The notes under the pieces: generated by a model
The model's input: only the letters and a program-made list of their open reading frames with translations
Database searches by the model: none
What the model was told of the DNA's origin: nothing
Part shown: positions 46,737 through 58,088 of the stretch, one piece after another
Numbering within the stretch: the first letter of the stretch is position 1
How the letters are laid out: the number at the start of each line of letters is the position of its first letter
Translations under genes and position numbers: made by a program
NCBI RefSeq assembly: GCF_000003815.2
Contig: NC_049981.1
Location: 6,218,904 to 6,282,903, forward strand
Source: Branchiostoma floridae
Lineage: Eukaryota > Chordata > Leptocardii > Amphioxiformes > Branchiostomatidae
Length of the DNA: 64,000 nt
Direction of reading: 5' to 3'

Positions 46737-48005
46737 ACAGTACGTCTGACCCTGCCTTAGCTGCTGATTTATATCCACTGGGACACTCCATTAGCTCAAG
46801 GGTGGCATAGCTTAGCACCACATTATGGCAAGGGCACGCACTTGAAATTCTACCACCAACTTGAGAAATGTCTGAAATATGTTGGTAGTAATTATTCCTT
46901 CTGGGGATGGCCGTAATGTTTGAAAACCCCAAGTTCTAACTGTCCTATCTTCAACAGCAAAGTACTTCAACTAAGTAGTACTACTACTACGTACATGTGG
47001 CATGTTCTTTGTAGGTACTACTACTATAGTTGTCCCAATATAAAGGCAAGACATACACTTGAACGTCTGCCACTGATTTCAGAAATGTCTGGAGTATTTT
47101 GCGTTGTGAGCAATTATGACTTCCACAGGAAACAGCTCTTTCAAACACAGGAAATGACCTAGATGTCGGCCTTCCAGTTCAGTGACCTTGGGGTGGCTAT
47201 TATGTTACACAGAGGAGCTTGGTACAACTTTATAGGAGCAAACTTACTTGTACAACTTACTACAAGTTGTAGCATTCTGTAAATACACGTATTATTACAT
47301 GCAATGTTCAGAGGAAAAGTTAGATATCATAGATATTCTACCATAGACCTTCTACTAGATCAACAGCCCCAGGACCTCTTTACCTGCAGGCATGCAGGTA
47401 TGGTTTTCAGTGGCGTGGGAATTTTTGGAAGCTGGGGCTTTACGGCGCTGTATCTCGAGAACGGATGGTGCGAGCACGATGATTTTTGGTATGTGGGTTG
47501 GGGGTGGTGTCCTGACACTCAGGTTTGATTTTGGGCCTCCTGGTGCTTGTTTATATAGGAATGTAGAGTATCTAAGTTCTAACACAAATTTTAAGCAAAC
47601 TTTAACTTGCACAAGTTGTAAGCTTCTGTAAATATTATTGCACAGCCACTGTATTAAACATTTATTTTTTTAAACTGTTATAAGAGGGGATTTGCTACAT
47701 CTTTTATTAGTTTTTGATTTTTTAAACCTTTATTTAGCCTTGAGTAATGTTACATAGTCCCTTTGACCATGATCTTTCTCATATTCATACATTGTAATTA
47801 CTCAAGGTTTGTACTATCAACTATCAAACAGAAGCAAAGTTGTATTGTTTTGAAAATTTGATTGGAAGTTGTATGTCAGCATTTTTATCTCAGCTGGCAA
47901 AATAGATGGTTCAAATGCTGTTATTTGCAAAGGATATACAAATTCTTTTGGTGGTTGCTCAAGACTAGATAAAATATACTGAACTGGAAGAGGAACATAT
48001 GAATA

Positions 48006-48183
48006 TACAGTAGAAGCCGCTTGATTGCACACCCAATTTGCCAGCGAATTCCGTGTAATTATCCGGCATGTGCGATAATGCGAAGTTACCCAGTTGGACC
48101 GCACCGCCACGGGATTTGGTGATTCCGTGCAATTGACCGAAGTGTGCGTTTATCCGACGTGCAATTAACTGGCTTCCACTGTA
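48006..48183. mobile_element. MITE with TA ends and CAGTAGAAGCC termini
   Basis: The left end is TA-CAGTAGAAGCCGCTTG and the right end is CTGGCTTCCACTG-TA, imperfect complements. The 178-base unit is duplicated in diverged form at 55972-56176. TA flanks and the CAGT start suggest a mariner- or pogo-type parent. Confidence 0.7.
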
Positions 48184-48384
48184 CAGAGTCTGAAGGGAAA
48201 AGTCTGTACATTGATACACACAATTTTATGGAGAAATGCAAAGTAAAAACTCAATTTTACTTCCACTTCCAGCCTTCTATTTTTATCTTGTCATTTTTCT
48301 TAACTTTACCTTCAAGTGTATATTACTTTATTATTACAATTATATAATATTAGAGTAAGACCAATAATATTAATTTGAAGTGGG

Positions 48385-48589
48385 TACTGTAAATGCAGAA
48401 ATGTTTACAGTATTCACGGTTTTTGGGGGGCAGTCTTACCATGAACAAAAAACACCACTAACATTTTTCCATGATAGTATATACAGTCTATGGAGCTACC
48501 GTGAACTTAAAACCGCCGCGAGCACGCAAGTTTCCCGCTACCGCGAAATTAAATCCCCGCAAACTTACTAGTTAAATGCATTTACAGTA
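48385..48589. mobile_element. MITE of the TACTGTAAATGCA family
   Basis: The left end is TACTGTAAATGCAG and the right end ATGCATTTACAGTA. Internal phrases ACTTAAAACCGCCGCGA and AAATCCCCGCAAAC match the other copies in inverted order. It is a 205-base non-coding DNA element. Confidence 0.8.
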
Positions 48590-49449
48590 TGTTGTAGTTT
48601 CATATACATGTCCATGTTTTTGTATGAGATAATGAGTGGGTTTCTTGTGATGCTTACATAGATCAAGTAACTTCCATTTTTGAACAATTGAAACTCCCAT
48701 TTCAGGTCCTGTTTTTACATTGACTCTTGCATGCACGTGCATGTAGCAACAACAGACCAAGTACAATGGTAGACAGAGTTGCTGTCCATTTTGAGTGATG
48801 ACTGGTGTGAGATGCTCATACATAAGTGATGCTGCTCCATTGTGGTGCATCACTAACAATACATAATCACTTTACCACAACAGATGACCACTTTATCAGT
48901 CATAATGGGCCATTATGGGAGGTGTGATGATGTACTGTTCAGTGGTGTATTCATGTAGAGGGACTGGGAAATACTAGTACAGTAGTGAGGTATTTTTAGT
49001 AGCAACTTTGGGAATTTCACTCATTTTATATTTCAGATATCATCCCAAGAAGTTGTTTTTTATTTGTATCTATTACTATTAGATGAATTACAAAAGCAAT
49101 AATGAAATGCTACAATTTTTTTATGATTTTAAGTTGTTTGTATCATTCCATGTACGAGTGGTCAAGGTATTGGGTGTTGAAGTTATAGCTTATAATTTGT
49201 GAACAAAAGGGAGTATGGTAATCAAGGCCACATAATAGCAAGTGATTATGAGGCATTGTATGATGTATTATGCAGTAATCACTGTATTCATGAAGTTATT
49301 TGGGTGATGTGTTTCTTGTTACAAAAGAACAATTCAGGTTTCCGTATTAACACCATGTTAAGGCAGTATGATTGTACATGTATAAGTTACTAGAAAGGCC
49401 GACATTTGCTTGAGAGCAAATGCAGCATATTTCAGCCATCTCCCTCCCC

Positions 49450-50148
49450 ATGCAACAACAGACTATTCCAAAATCACCCATGTGCAAAAATCGAACACTT
49501 TTGTTTAAAAGTCACTTCCACTAATGACACTTAATGACACCCAAAAATGAATCTTACAAAATTCCTAGTGCAAGAATGGACTCTTCCAGTGCACCCCATG
49601 TGAATTTTCACAATAGACCAGTCCAGAAATACTCTCACTGAAAACATGGTCAAGGTTGAACTAAGCAAAAAAGGCATGAAAAGGTAAAATAGACCAGTCC
49701 AAAAACACTTCCACTAAAAATGGAATATTGAATTATCACCTTTCTAAAACTAAATTTGAAAACATCCCCATGCAAGAATGGACTCTTCTTGCGATACCCC
49801 TATGTAAAGAGGTGCAGTCCAAAAATACATCCGCTAAAATTGGACTTGGACGTAATCACCCAAAGTCCCAAAAATGGATTTTAAAAATCCCCCCATGTAA
49901 GGATCGACTCTTCCAGCACAACCAATGTAAAATTGCAAAGTTGACCAGTCAAAAAATAACCACACTGAAACACTTTGACATATCAAATCACCAAAGTCCA
50001 TAAACAACTTTCTAAAAAATGCCCCCCTCCATGCAAGAATGGACTCTTCCAGTACACCCCATGTAAAATTGCAAAATAGTCCAGTTCAAAAATACTCCCA
50101 CTGAGAGACATTACATAATCAACAGTCCAAAGATGAATTTAAAAAATA
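49450..50148. repeat. Tandem repeat, about 130-200 base units
   Basis: Units near 49573, 49768, 49893 and 50034 share CAAGAATGGACTCTTCCAG, then CACCCCATGTAAAATTGCAAAAT, then ACCAGTCCAAAAATAC and CCACTGA. The array is cut at 50149-50156 by the hAT-like element and resumes at 51383 with GTGCCAGAATGGGCTCATCCAG, the next unit. Confidence 0.75.
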
Positions 50149-50155
50149 TGTACCC

Positions 50156-51278
50156 CAGTGTTCTCACCAGGCCTTTTCAGCATAGCGGGCCGATACGCTG
50201 TGGGCTGGAAAAATGACGCTGTAAAAAGCCCGCTACGCTGTATTTTCACCCAGCGTAGCGGCAAAAAAATGGGGGAAAACTGGAAAAATACCGTAGTAAA
50301 AATGCGAAAGCACGTGCCAAGCACGCGCCTCCGCTGTTTCAGGAAGTTTCAGCTCGAAGGGAGGTGTTTTATAGCACCCTGCGTACCGCTATCTCGCAGC
50401 CCCCACCCAGGACCGCCCCTTGCGCGGCGTGCGTTCTGTACTGTAAACAGAGAACCGGCACAAAACTTGTAAAAAGTTTCGGTTCAAGTCCGGTTAAAAT
50501 CGGAACGGCAAGAAACGCTTCTTGGACTTGCACAAAAATAGCACTTGTATACATTCCCTTTTATGTTGCAGTATACTTGTAAATCATCTAAAACCTTCCA
50601 AAGATCGAGAAATTTGCGTTGAGAAATGACGAAAACATCGTGCGTGCATGCAGGCAGCTAGCGGTAATGGCGGCGAAAACATCGTAAAATCTCGCAAAAA
50701 ATTCTCGCGAGATCTGATGCGTCTCTGTGACGTCAGGGGAAGCTAGCGATCTCATTGGTTTAGGATAAACAACAGCAACGACCGCCATTTTTAGAGCAAA
50801 TTTTACCGTATTTTACCCCGAAAATTTCTGCCGTTTTGGAGATTTTGCGGGCCCAAAACTCATATCAAAAGGAAGCAAAGGTATTCTTGTTGTTTTTACG
50901 TCCAACACCTCTTATGTGAACGCATTATTCGTCCGCCGATCGCGAACTCGAAAGTCGGCCGGGGATTCCCCGTGCCGAGCACATGTTTCTGCGTGTTTTG
51001 TTCTGTTTACGATGAAAAAAAATACGATGGAAACAGAGACTGTCAAAGTTGTTTATCTAGAAAAAGTTGGTGGCAAACCGAACAATATTTATGAGTACTG
51101 TTGAGCTGAGTAAAGTTTGTTGTTTACGAGTTTTTAGTTGTCTTTGATGCTTTGACTCAAAGTATCGTTACGTCAAACTGCTACAATTATCGTAGATATG
51201 CCCCTAAAAACAGATACAATAAGCCTTCTGAATAGCCTAAAATGCAAGAGCTTCCGGGGGGCTTCGCCCCCCTGGGGC

Positions 51279-51309
<31 letters not shown>

Positions 51310-51376
51310 CGGGGGCCTTTGGCGGCCCCCGAAACCCCAGCCCTGACGCTGTGAAAAAATCCTGGTGAGAACACTG
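50156..51376. mobile_element. hAT-like non-autonomous transposon
   Basis: Perfect 16-base inverted termini CAGTGTTCTCACCAGG bound 1,221 bases. The string TGTACCCC occurs at both borders (50149-50156 and 51375-51382), overlapping the terminal bases, so the target duplication is between 5 and 8 bases. Removing the element rejoins a tandem unit of the flanking array, which proves insertion. CAGTG ends fit the hAT superfamily. No transposase is present. It carries a GC-rich tract (51250-51345) and a promoter-motif cluster. Confidence 0.85.
50703..50792 (-). promoter_or_regulatory. Housekeeping-type promoter motif cluster inside the transposon
   Basis: TCTCGCGAGA (50703-50712), the palindromic CRE TGACGTCA (50728-50735), ATTGG (a reversed CCAAT box, 50754-50758) and CCGCCATTTTT (a YY1-type site on the minus strand, 50782-50792) lie within 90 bases. 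These are four of the commonest elements of TATA-less promoters. The YY1 orientation would suggest transcription on the minus strand, but direction is not certain. Confidence 0.55.
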
Positions 51377-51509
51377 TACCCCCTCTGTGCCAGAATGGGC
51401 TCATCCAGATAACACCGGGCTCACTGATTGGCTGCCAATCCCCTTCGAGATGTTGACTCAGGCTACGTGATTGGTTGCCTCTTTAATCAAGTTACTAGTA
51501 TATATAGAC

Positions 51510-51720
51510 ATGAATGAATGAATGAATTTTATTGCTCAACAATCGCACAGGGTACAATGTATGGCAATTAATAACAACTAATAGCTATACAGACAGTAGT
51601 ACTAAGAGGCTACATACAAAACAACAACAAAACATTATTGATAATAGTACAGTTATGTATGATTAATCTTATCTCGCATTTGGAAAACATTATAAACTGT
51701 GCACATGCTGTCTTCAGGTG
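51510..51720 (-). mobile_element. LINE 3' tail with TTCA repeats
   Basis: On the minus strand the sequence ends in TTCATTCATTCATTCA (51516-51530), the same tail as the LINE ending at 20086. The adjoining TTTATTGC-CAACAAT and GTATGGCA phrases match the tail at 728-775. No coding part remains. Confidence 0.6.
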
Positions 51721-51722
51721 GG

Positions 51723-51755
51723 AGAGGTCAACGACCTTGAGGTCGTTGACCCTCT
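51723..51755. repeat. Short perfect hairpin
   Basis: GGTCAACGACCT and its complement are separated by two bases. Unlike the three hairpins at 32-37 kb, it has no flanking direct repeat. Confidence 0.7.
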
Positions 51756-51837
51756 GGCCAGTGCAGAATTACCAAAAAAGTCCACAAATATTTCATTTTG
51801 AAGTGGTTTATGCCAGAAATTATACATGGTTCATTTG

Positions 51838-52240
51838 AATGAATATCTAGTGCACCTATTTACCAAAATGTAGGTCATTTGGTTACAAGACCAGGGAACA
51901 GGAGCCAAAAGCGTACGTTTTTGGTCAAACAATGGCCAAAAAATTCCAAAATTAAGCATTTTGTTGTACCGTATGCCAAAGGTGTAAATGAATTCATGTG
52001 CGCATATGTAGACGGCACTCCTATACCAAAATTTCAGGTCATTTGGTTGTAAAATGGGGTTATAGGAGCCAAAAAATGTCATTTCTGGGGCAAAAAATGG
52101 CAAAAAATGCCAAAATTAAGCATTTTGCTGTACCGCATGCCAAAATTGTTTTTGGAATTTTGTGGGCATATGATCAAGGCACCTCTGTACCAAATTTTAG
52201 GTCATTCGGCTGTAATACCAGGGAACAGGGGGGCATAATG
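51838..52240. repeat. 164-base tandem repeat, about 2.4 copies
   Basis: TACCAAAAT-T-AGGTCATT-GG recurs at 51860, 52024 and 52188, a constant 164-base period. The intervening AGGAGCCAAAA, AATTAAGCATTTTG and CCAAA phrases are shared. The tail (to about 52465) ends in a short hairpin around CCATACCTATGGTATGG. Confidence 0.8.
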
Positions 52241-52923
52241 TACATAAAAATTGCAAAAAACATGAATAAAATCATTTCAAAGGAGGATATGAAAAAAATG
52301 AGAAAAAGGCACCTGGATATTGACCCACTCGACCCTTGTGCCAAATTTCAAGTAATTCGGTCCAGTTACGACGGAGTTGAATCGAATTGAAGATTTGACA
52401 GGAGAAAGAAAGAAACATTACGAATACAATATATTTCACCATACCTATGGTATGGCTGAAATATAATAACAACTATAACAAAGTTGTGAAGACCCATCTA
52501 ATAAAAAAATGCTGTACAAGTTTGCTGACATGCAATTTTTTTTTTAGTTGGAGAAAATGTAGGGACAAAAAAAGCTTGCACAGCCACATGCAGATTTAAA
52601 TGTTAATGTGCTGTTCATGAGCATAAACTTGTTAATGTTAGAGTCAATGTGAAGCTATTGGGAACAGATTTTTCAGATAATTAAAACCTCCGTACATCTG
52701 CTTGAGTGGTTCCCCTTCCCCTGAATGGGACACAAAGGTACACTAACCCTGGACTCAGCTGTTTGTTAAAGTAAAGGTTAGCTAATTGGGTACCCTATTC
52801 TCCTGGCTGACATATTCCCCAACCCTGAGTGTATTCATCCATTAAAAACTGACAGGCGAAAATCACAAAACAACCCATACGTTCTACTGTGTACAGCTGG
52901 TGTTACTGTTGGGTATGGGTATG

Positions 52924-52943
52924 TATGTGTGTGTGTGTGTGTT

Positions 52944-52982
<39 letters not shown>

Positions 52983-53010
52983 CTGTGTGTGTGTGTGTGT
53001 GTGTGTGATT
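52924..53010. repeat. GT microsatellite
   Basis: More than 35 GT units with occasional TTTG or CT interruptions. Confidence 0.95.
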
Positions 53011-53379
53011 GTTTGGTATGGATAGTAAGAATAAGCATTAATAATTTTTTGTGTTGAACAATAGAAACAATTTTTCAGACCTTTGTCTGTTGGTTACCTT
53101 AATTCATCTTTCAGCACTTTCATATGTTCAATTTTCATTATAGGGTCCTTCTTTTTCCCTGACCTATTCTGTATTTCTACTAAAATCAGATATTATTGAC
53201 TCTGCATATGATTTCCATCCTTCCAATCACCTTAAAGTTGTATAAAATCAACCACAAACATATTAAACCCATTAGTTATGTATCTACCACTGATGAACTG
53301 ATAACGGAGCAAACAATTGGTGTCCTTGTGGTCTAAAGCAAATGGTTAAATGTCCCTGTTTGGTTTGTGTTGATTTCAG

Positions 53380-53472
53380 ATTGCAAACTGATACAAGAAA
53401 CCTGAAGGAAACTTTGGAGGAACTTAAAGAAGACTTGAAGAGGGCAAGTGAAATTCAAGGACAAGCAAAAAG
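53380..53472 (+). CDS. Coding exon of a coiled-coil protein
   Basis: A strong acceptor (TTGATTTCAG) and a donor (AAAAG/GTGAGG) bound 93 bases. Only one frame is open; it reads LQTDTRNLKETLEELKED then LKRASEIQGQAKR. Leucines fall at heptad spacing and the segment is strongly charged, so it is a coiled coil. The exon is phase 2 at both ends, so it adds 31 residues as a symmetric cassette. It is too short to assign a protein. I found no adjoining exon that I trust inside the window; the gene presumably starts at 30.4 or 41.0 kb and continues beyond 64000. Confidence 0.7.
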
Positions 53473-53572
53473 GTGAGGTCAAAGTTCAGGGACAGTCTTT
53501 GATAGTCTTTTCTTAGCATTGGTTTTATTTTTGTGGCTTTCAATTTTCCCCTGACTGTAAAATCAGAGAAAA

Positions 53573-53757
53573 ATGTAAAAGCAGAAGTTTTTGCGGTGGT
53601 TTAATGTTTGCGGTTTTCGCATTGCAAATTTACCGCGAACTTAAAACCAACGCAATTTTATTCATATGATAACTTTATACTTCAAGTTTTTAAAACCTTC
53701 TTTCCTAGAATCCTACTATGGAATAAAACCGCAATAAAAGGAAATATATTTACAGTA
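53573..53757. mobile_element. MITE of the TACTGTAAATGCA family, diverged
   Basis: Internal TTTTTGCGGTGGTTTAATG, TTTGCGGTTTTCGCA and CCGCGAACTTAAAACCA match the family; the right end reads ATATTTACAGTA. It begins 100 bases after the coiled-coil exon. Confidence 0.6.
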
Positions 53758-54446
53758 TTTTGTACAAGTAAGTGATTCAAAATCTTGCAGTTTCAAGCAA
53801 GCAATGTGTTGTTTTTATATTACTGCAATGCATAGATTGAAAGCAATGTATTTACGTGTATAGACTATACTGTTGAGGTGTTGGGTTCAAAAGTTCGAAA
53901 GGTAACTAAAGGGCTGCCAGCTTATAAATGTTTTTAATGTCCAGACTCCAAAGTCTGAAGTTATGGTTAAATTGTCATTATATTTCTTTTGTTCAGTTCA
54001 AACCCAAACATCATTGTAGAGTTGAATGTTTAAACAACATGATTGTGTAGCTATAATATTGTTTGACATTAACAGAACAAACTCAAGGTTGGTATGTAAA
54101 ATTTGTGAAATGTTTTTTACAGGTAAAGGAAGTTTACAAACCGACTGTTGTTTTGAACTTGAAGCCATAGTTCAAATAGGATGTTGTTCAACTTCTTATT
54201 CCAAAAAATTATATGTAGTTTGACAAAGACCTTCAACACTAAATTCAAAATTAATAAATTCTGTATTAGTTTTCAGGAAGTTTTCAGGAAGTTATTAGTT
54301 TTGAAGGAAGTTATCAGTGTCTTTTGAAGGAAGTTATCAGTGTCTTTACATCTTTTTTTTTGGCAAAAGGATGTTGTTAAAGTTAAACAACAATTGTATG
54401 TAGCTTTTGTAATACAAATGTACTTGACAATTGTCAACAACCTAGA

Positions 54447-54795
54447 CATCTAATTCAAAATTAATATTTTGCAGGAGTTCTTTTTGGAGGAAGTTTGTTG
54501 TTTTGAAGCCATAGTCAGTAGCGTGTGGATGTTGATATTTGGCCAGTGTGGTATTAGAGAGTTGCAACGTTAATAACCTAGACATGGTAATTCTTTTTGG
54601 AGGACGTTTCCTGTGTTGTTTTGAACCCATAGCATGTGGATGTCAGTATTTTGCCAGTGTGGCATTTTTGTTTAGGAAGTCATAGACATCTGATTAAAAA
54701 TTAATGCTTTGCAGGAGTTCTTTTTGGAGGAAGTTTGTTGTTTTGAAGCCATAGTCAGAAGCGTGTGGATGTCAATATTTGGCCAGTGTGACATT
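54447..54795. repeat. Tandem repeat, about 240-base period
   Basis: AATT-AAAATTAAT-TTTGCAGGAG and TTGGAGGAAGTTTGTTGTTT occur at 54454 and 54694, and the GTGTGGATGT-ATATTTGGCCAGTGTG phrase follows each. A partial third copy lies between them at 54598. Confidence 0.75.
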
Positions 54796-54963
54796 TTTGC
54801 AGGGTGCTGTCAGTGCTATAGAGGTGGCCATTATGGCATGTTGTGGTGCTGTGAGTGTAGAAGTTGCTGTTTGAGGTGTTAATGACCCGTTTGACAGGCT
54901 GTTACTAAAGATGGTAATGGGAATTTCATGTACCATTAGGGTTGGGTTTGCACCAAGATTGGA

Positions 54964-55156
54964 TACTGTAAATGCATATAAGTTTGCTGGGATTTGATAT
55001 TGCAGTAGCAGGAAAAAGGACTGTTTACGTAGCACCATGCACTGTAGTCTCCTATGTAGGAGAAGAAATGTTAGCTGTGGTTATAAGTTTGTGGTAAATT
55101 TGCAGCGCGAAAACTGCGAACATAAAATCACAGCAGAAATGTCTGCATCTACAGTA
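54964..55156. mobile_element. MITE of the TACTGTAAATGCA family
   Basis: The left end is TACTGTAAATGCA and the right end TGCATCTACAGTA. The order of internal phrases (GGGATTTGATATTGCAGTAG, GCACCATGCACTG, GCGCGAAAACTGCGAAC) is the same as at 60814 and 62826. Confidence 0.85.
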
Positions 55157-55971
55157 TTGTCCAGTATGTTTTGGGGAAACATTGTTAGCACACATTGTTC
55201 GGGAACCGTAAGAATAATTATTATAAAAAGCTCCAGAAATTGTGTATAAAATGATGATAAATTTTGTTTTGTTGCTTGAAATGTACACTTTCACATGTTT
55301 TGAGGCTTATTGGTCCAAGAAAATAGCAAGAGCAAAGTAGAGGAGGGTTAAGAAAAGAGTCCTTTTTTGTCAGGTTTCTACAGTCAGTTGGCATTGTTTA
55401 TGTGAAGATAGGATACTCCACCAAACAGATTCCTTTGTAACAAAATATGGATCAAATCCTGATCCTCTCGTACCTGGACCTGAATTTTTTGTACAGGTAC
55501 CCATGATCTATAATTACATGTATTAACAATTTTTTCATTCTCAGTCACAGTTTCAAATTTATTAAATTCTTTCTGTTTGGTCTTCTCCAACCAAGTTTTC
55601 TTTTATGTAACTTGTCAATAGTTGGTAAGTGTTACATGTATATTCCAAGCCCCAGTATGCAATATTCCTTGTTAGTTATTATCTTTCTTATCTCTGGGAA
55701 TCCTATTTCATTTGAAATTTGTCAGGATCAGACTAGCAAAAGATCCATTGTATGTTACAGTTTCCCTGGTTGTTGTCAACAGTCTTGTCTGACCCTAAAT
55801 AGGAACACTGCACACAAATGAGATACAGATGTCTGACCTTTTCGTAGTACACATCTCCATGTAGCCTTATATCCTCATGTAAGACATGTGACACTACACA
55901 GTGCCAATTGACCTAGTACTGGGGCATTGTATCAGTATGATAAATACAAGGTGCTGGGTTTTTCAGTGGTA

Positions 55972-56176
55972 CAGTAGAACCTTGACTAGAAGCCGTTTAA
56001 TTGCATGCCCATTTTGCCTGAGTATTTCATGCAATGATCTGTTGGTGCAACAATGCAATGTTATCAACAAGTAGTTGGACCACACTGGTTTGGGATATTG
56101 GGATTCCGTGCACAAAAAAAAGCACAGTGCAATTAACAGAAGTGTGAGGTAATCCGTTGTGCAATTAACTGGCTAC
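55972..56176. mobile_element. Second copy of the CAGTAGAAGCC MITE
   Basis: Contains AGAAGCCGTTTAATTGCA, TTGGACCACAC, GATTCCGTGCA and GTGCAATTAACTGGCT in the same order as 48006-48183. The termini are more worn, with CAGTAGAACC on the left. Confidence 0.6.
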
Positions 56177-56540
56177 TATGAATGCATCATAAATGAGTGA
56201 ATGACTGAATTGTTTACTTTGACATCTCATCACTTAGTTATATTATTGTATTATATTATTAGTTCACATTTAAAAATATCGAGCTTAAAAACAAGTGCCC
56301 TTAAATTCATCAATTCATAATCAAAGATTATAAATTATAATTATTGCCATGTTGCTCTATGATAGTTACAGATAACTGGTATAAGTCAAGAGTGTTTTCA
56401 TTGAACTCTTTTGTTCTTTTGCATAGAACTCTTTGTTGTTGCAAGTTATGTATAATGTTTGTGTACCTTGCATCCGTTTTCTAGCTTATTTGTCAAGTCT
56501 CAAGGACCATTTATTGCAATGGTATCCCAATCAGTCTGCC

Positions 56541-58088
56541 TTTAAAGGACAGCATCAGAAAATTTTCAATTCTTTATTTTCCAGTAGTTTACTCATTAAA
56601 AAGTTGATGTACGTCAATTTTTACATTGATCCGCCTAATATGACCCTGTAGACACGTTTGAACTTCGCGCTCTCCTCCTCTCCCCGCCGCGCTGGCCGAT
56701 GACGTAATGGCCTCGTTCTGATCGTCTGAGATTGTATGACGTCACGGATCCGAAACTTCTAGCCAGCCATTTTGCTCGGTGAACCTCGGTCCTCTCAGCG
56801 GTAAATAATCACCCCGCCATTCTGGAGTTCAGTTTGTTGTCATTGAAAATTACTTTCGTGGACCTGTAAGTCGCATTGTGAGCTGTCTACGAAGCCATAG
56901 TCCCCGGGAGACTGAACATGAATAAGCTTGCCTGCGTGTGAACCGCGCGGCGACGGAACGAAATCAAAACAATGGTGGTGGGGGAGGTTCACGCACCGTG
57001 CCATTCTGGACTATTACAAGAGCGAGTTCGGGTCAGTTCTTACCTTCTCCTTTCCGGACAGCACAGCGATAATTACACGTAAGCTTCCACGAATTTTGGT
57101 TGAATTCACAATTGTCCAACTGGCAGGGACATAAAAAAAATCATTCTCTGACAACATACCCTTGATCGCTACATATCGAACGATCCCCCTTCCGCGCCGA
57201 AACATACATACAGCATTGTTGTTTTTACATACCACACACGCCGGCATTGTGAATGGCGCGAAATGTCGGCTTCGTTTCAGAGTCCGTGATTTGTTTTGAA
57301 TGAACCCCCAGCAATCTCCGCCAAAGCTACATGATTGAAAAACCGACCAGTCCAGATAATTTACCCGAGAAACAGAAAATAAAGTGAGAGGCGAGGCGTA
57401 ACTCGCACGATCTGTACAAGTTGTGGTGCTATCTGTTTCGGCGCGAAAAGGGGGTTGTTCGCTATGTAGCGATCAAGGGTATGTTGTCAGTAGAACAAAC
57501 GAGGTCTACAACTGTGAATTCAACCAAAATTCGTGGAAGCTTACGTGTAATTATCACTGTGCTGTTCGGAAAGGAGAAGGTAAGAACTGACCCGAACTCG
57601 CTCTTGTAATAGTCCAGAATGGCACGGTGCGTGAACCTCCCCAAAAACCATTGTTTTGATTTCGTCCCGTCGCCGCGCGGTTCACCCGCTGCAGACAAGC
57701 TAATTCATGTTCAGTCTCCCGGGGACTATGGCTTCGTGTGATCGTAGACAGCTCACCACGCGACTTACAGGTCCACGAAGTTAATTGTCAACAACAACGG
57801 ACTGGCTTCCAGAATGGCGGTGTGATTTCCCGCCGAAGGGACCGAGGTTCACCGAGCAAAATGGCCAGAAGTTTCAATTCTAATTTGTGACGTCAGCGCG
57901 CAGGCAATCAGAACGAGGCCATTACGTCATCGGCCAGCGCGGCGGGGAGAGGAGGAGAGCGCGAAGTTCAAACGTGTCTACAGGGTCATATTGGGCGGCT
58001 TAATGTAAAAATTGACGTAAATCAACTTTTTAATGAGTAAACTGCTGGAAAATAATGAATTGAAGATTTTCTGATGCTTTCCTTTAAA
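56541..58088. mobile_element. Foldback element with arms of about 650 bases
   Basis: The left arm (56541 to about 57205) and right arm (about 57435 to 58088) are inverted copies. The outer ends are TTTAAAGGA-AGCATCAGAAAA and the complement. Inside are GGCCGATGACGTAATGG, TGACGTCA, a GCCATTCTGGA stretch, AGCTTCCACGAATTTTGGTTG and GATCGCTACAT. A spacer of about 230 bases remains. Each arm has a CRE, a YY1-like site and a consensus donor AAG/GTAAGAAC. The arms also share an open frame of about 60 codons, which I read as a by-product of DNA similarity. TTTAAA at both outer ends may be the target duplication or part of the termini. Confidence 0.8.

Noticed and set aside
51998-52390. Open frame of 130 codons
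   Set aside because: It lies across the 164-base tandem repeat and is lysine-rich low-complexity translation of it.
56928-57698. Two similar open frames of about 65 codons in the foldback arms
   Set aside because: The similarity follows from the inverted DNA repeat. There is no protein-like pattern and no extra conservation that I can see.
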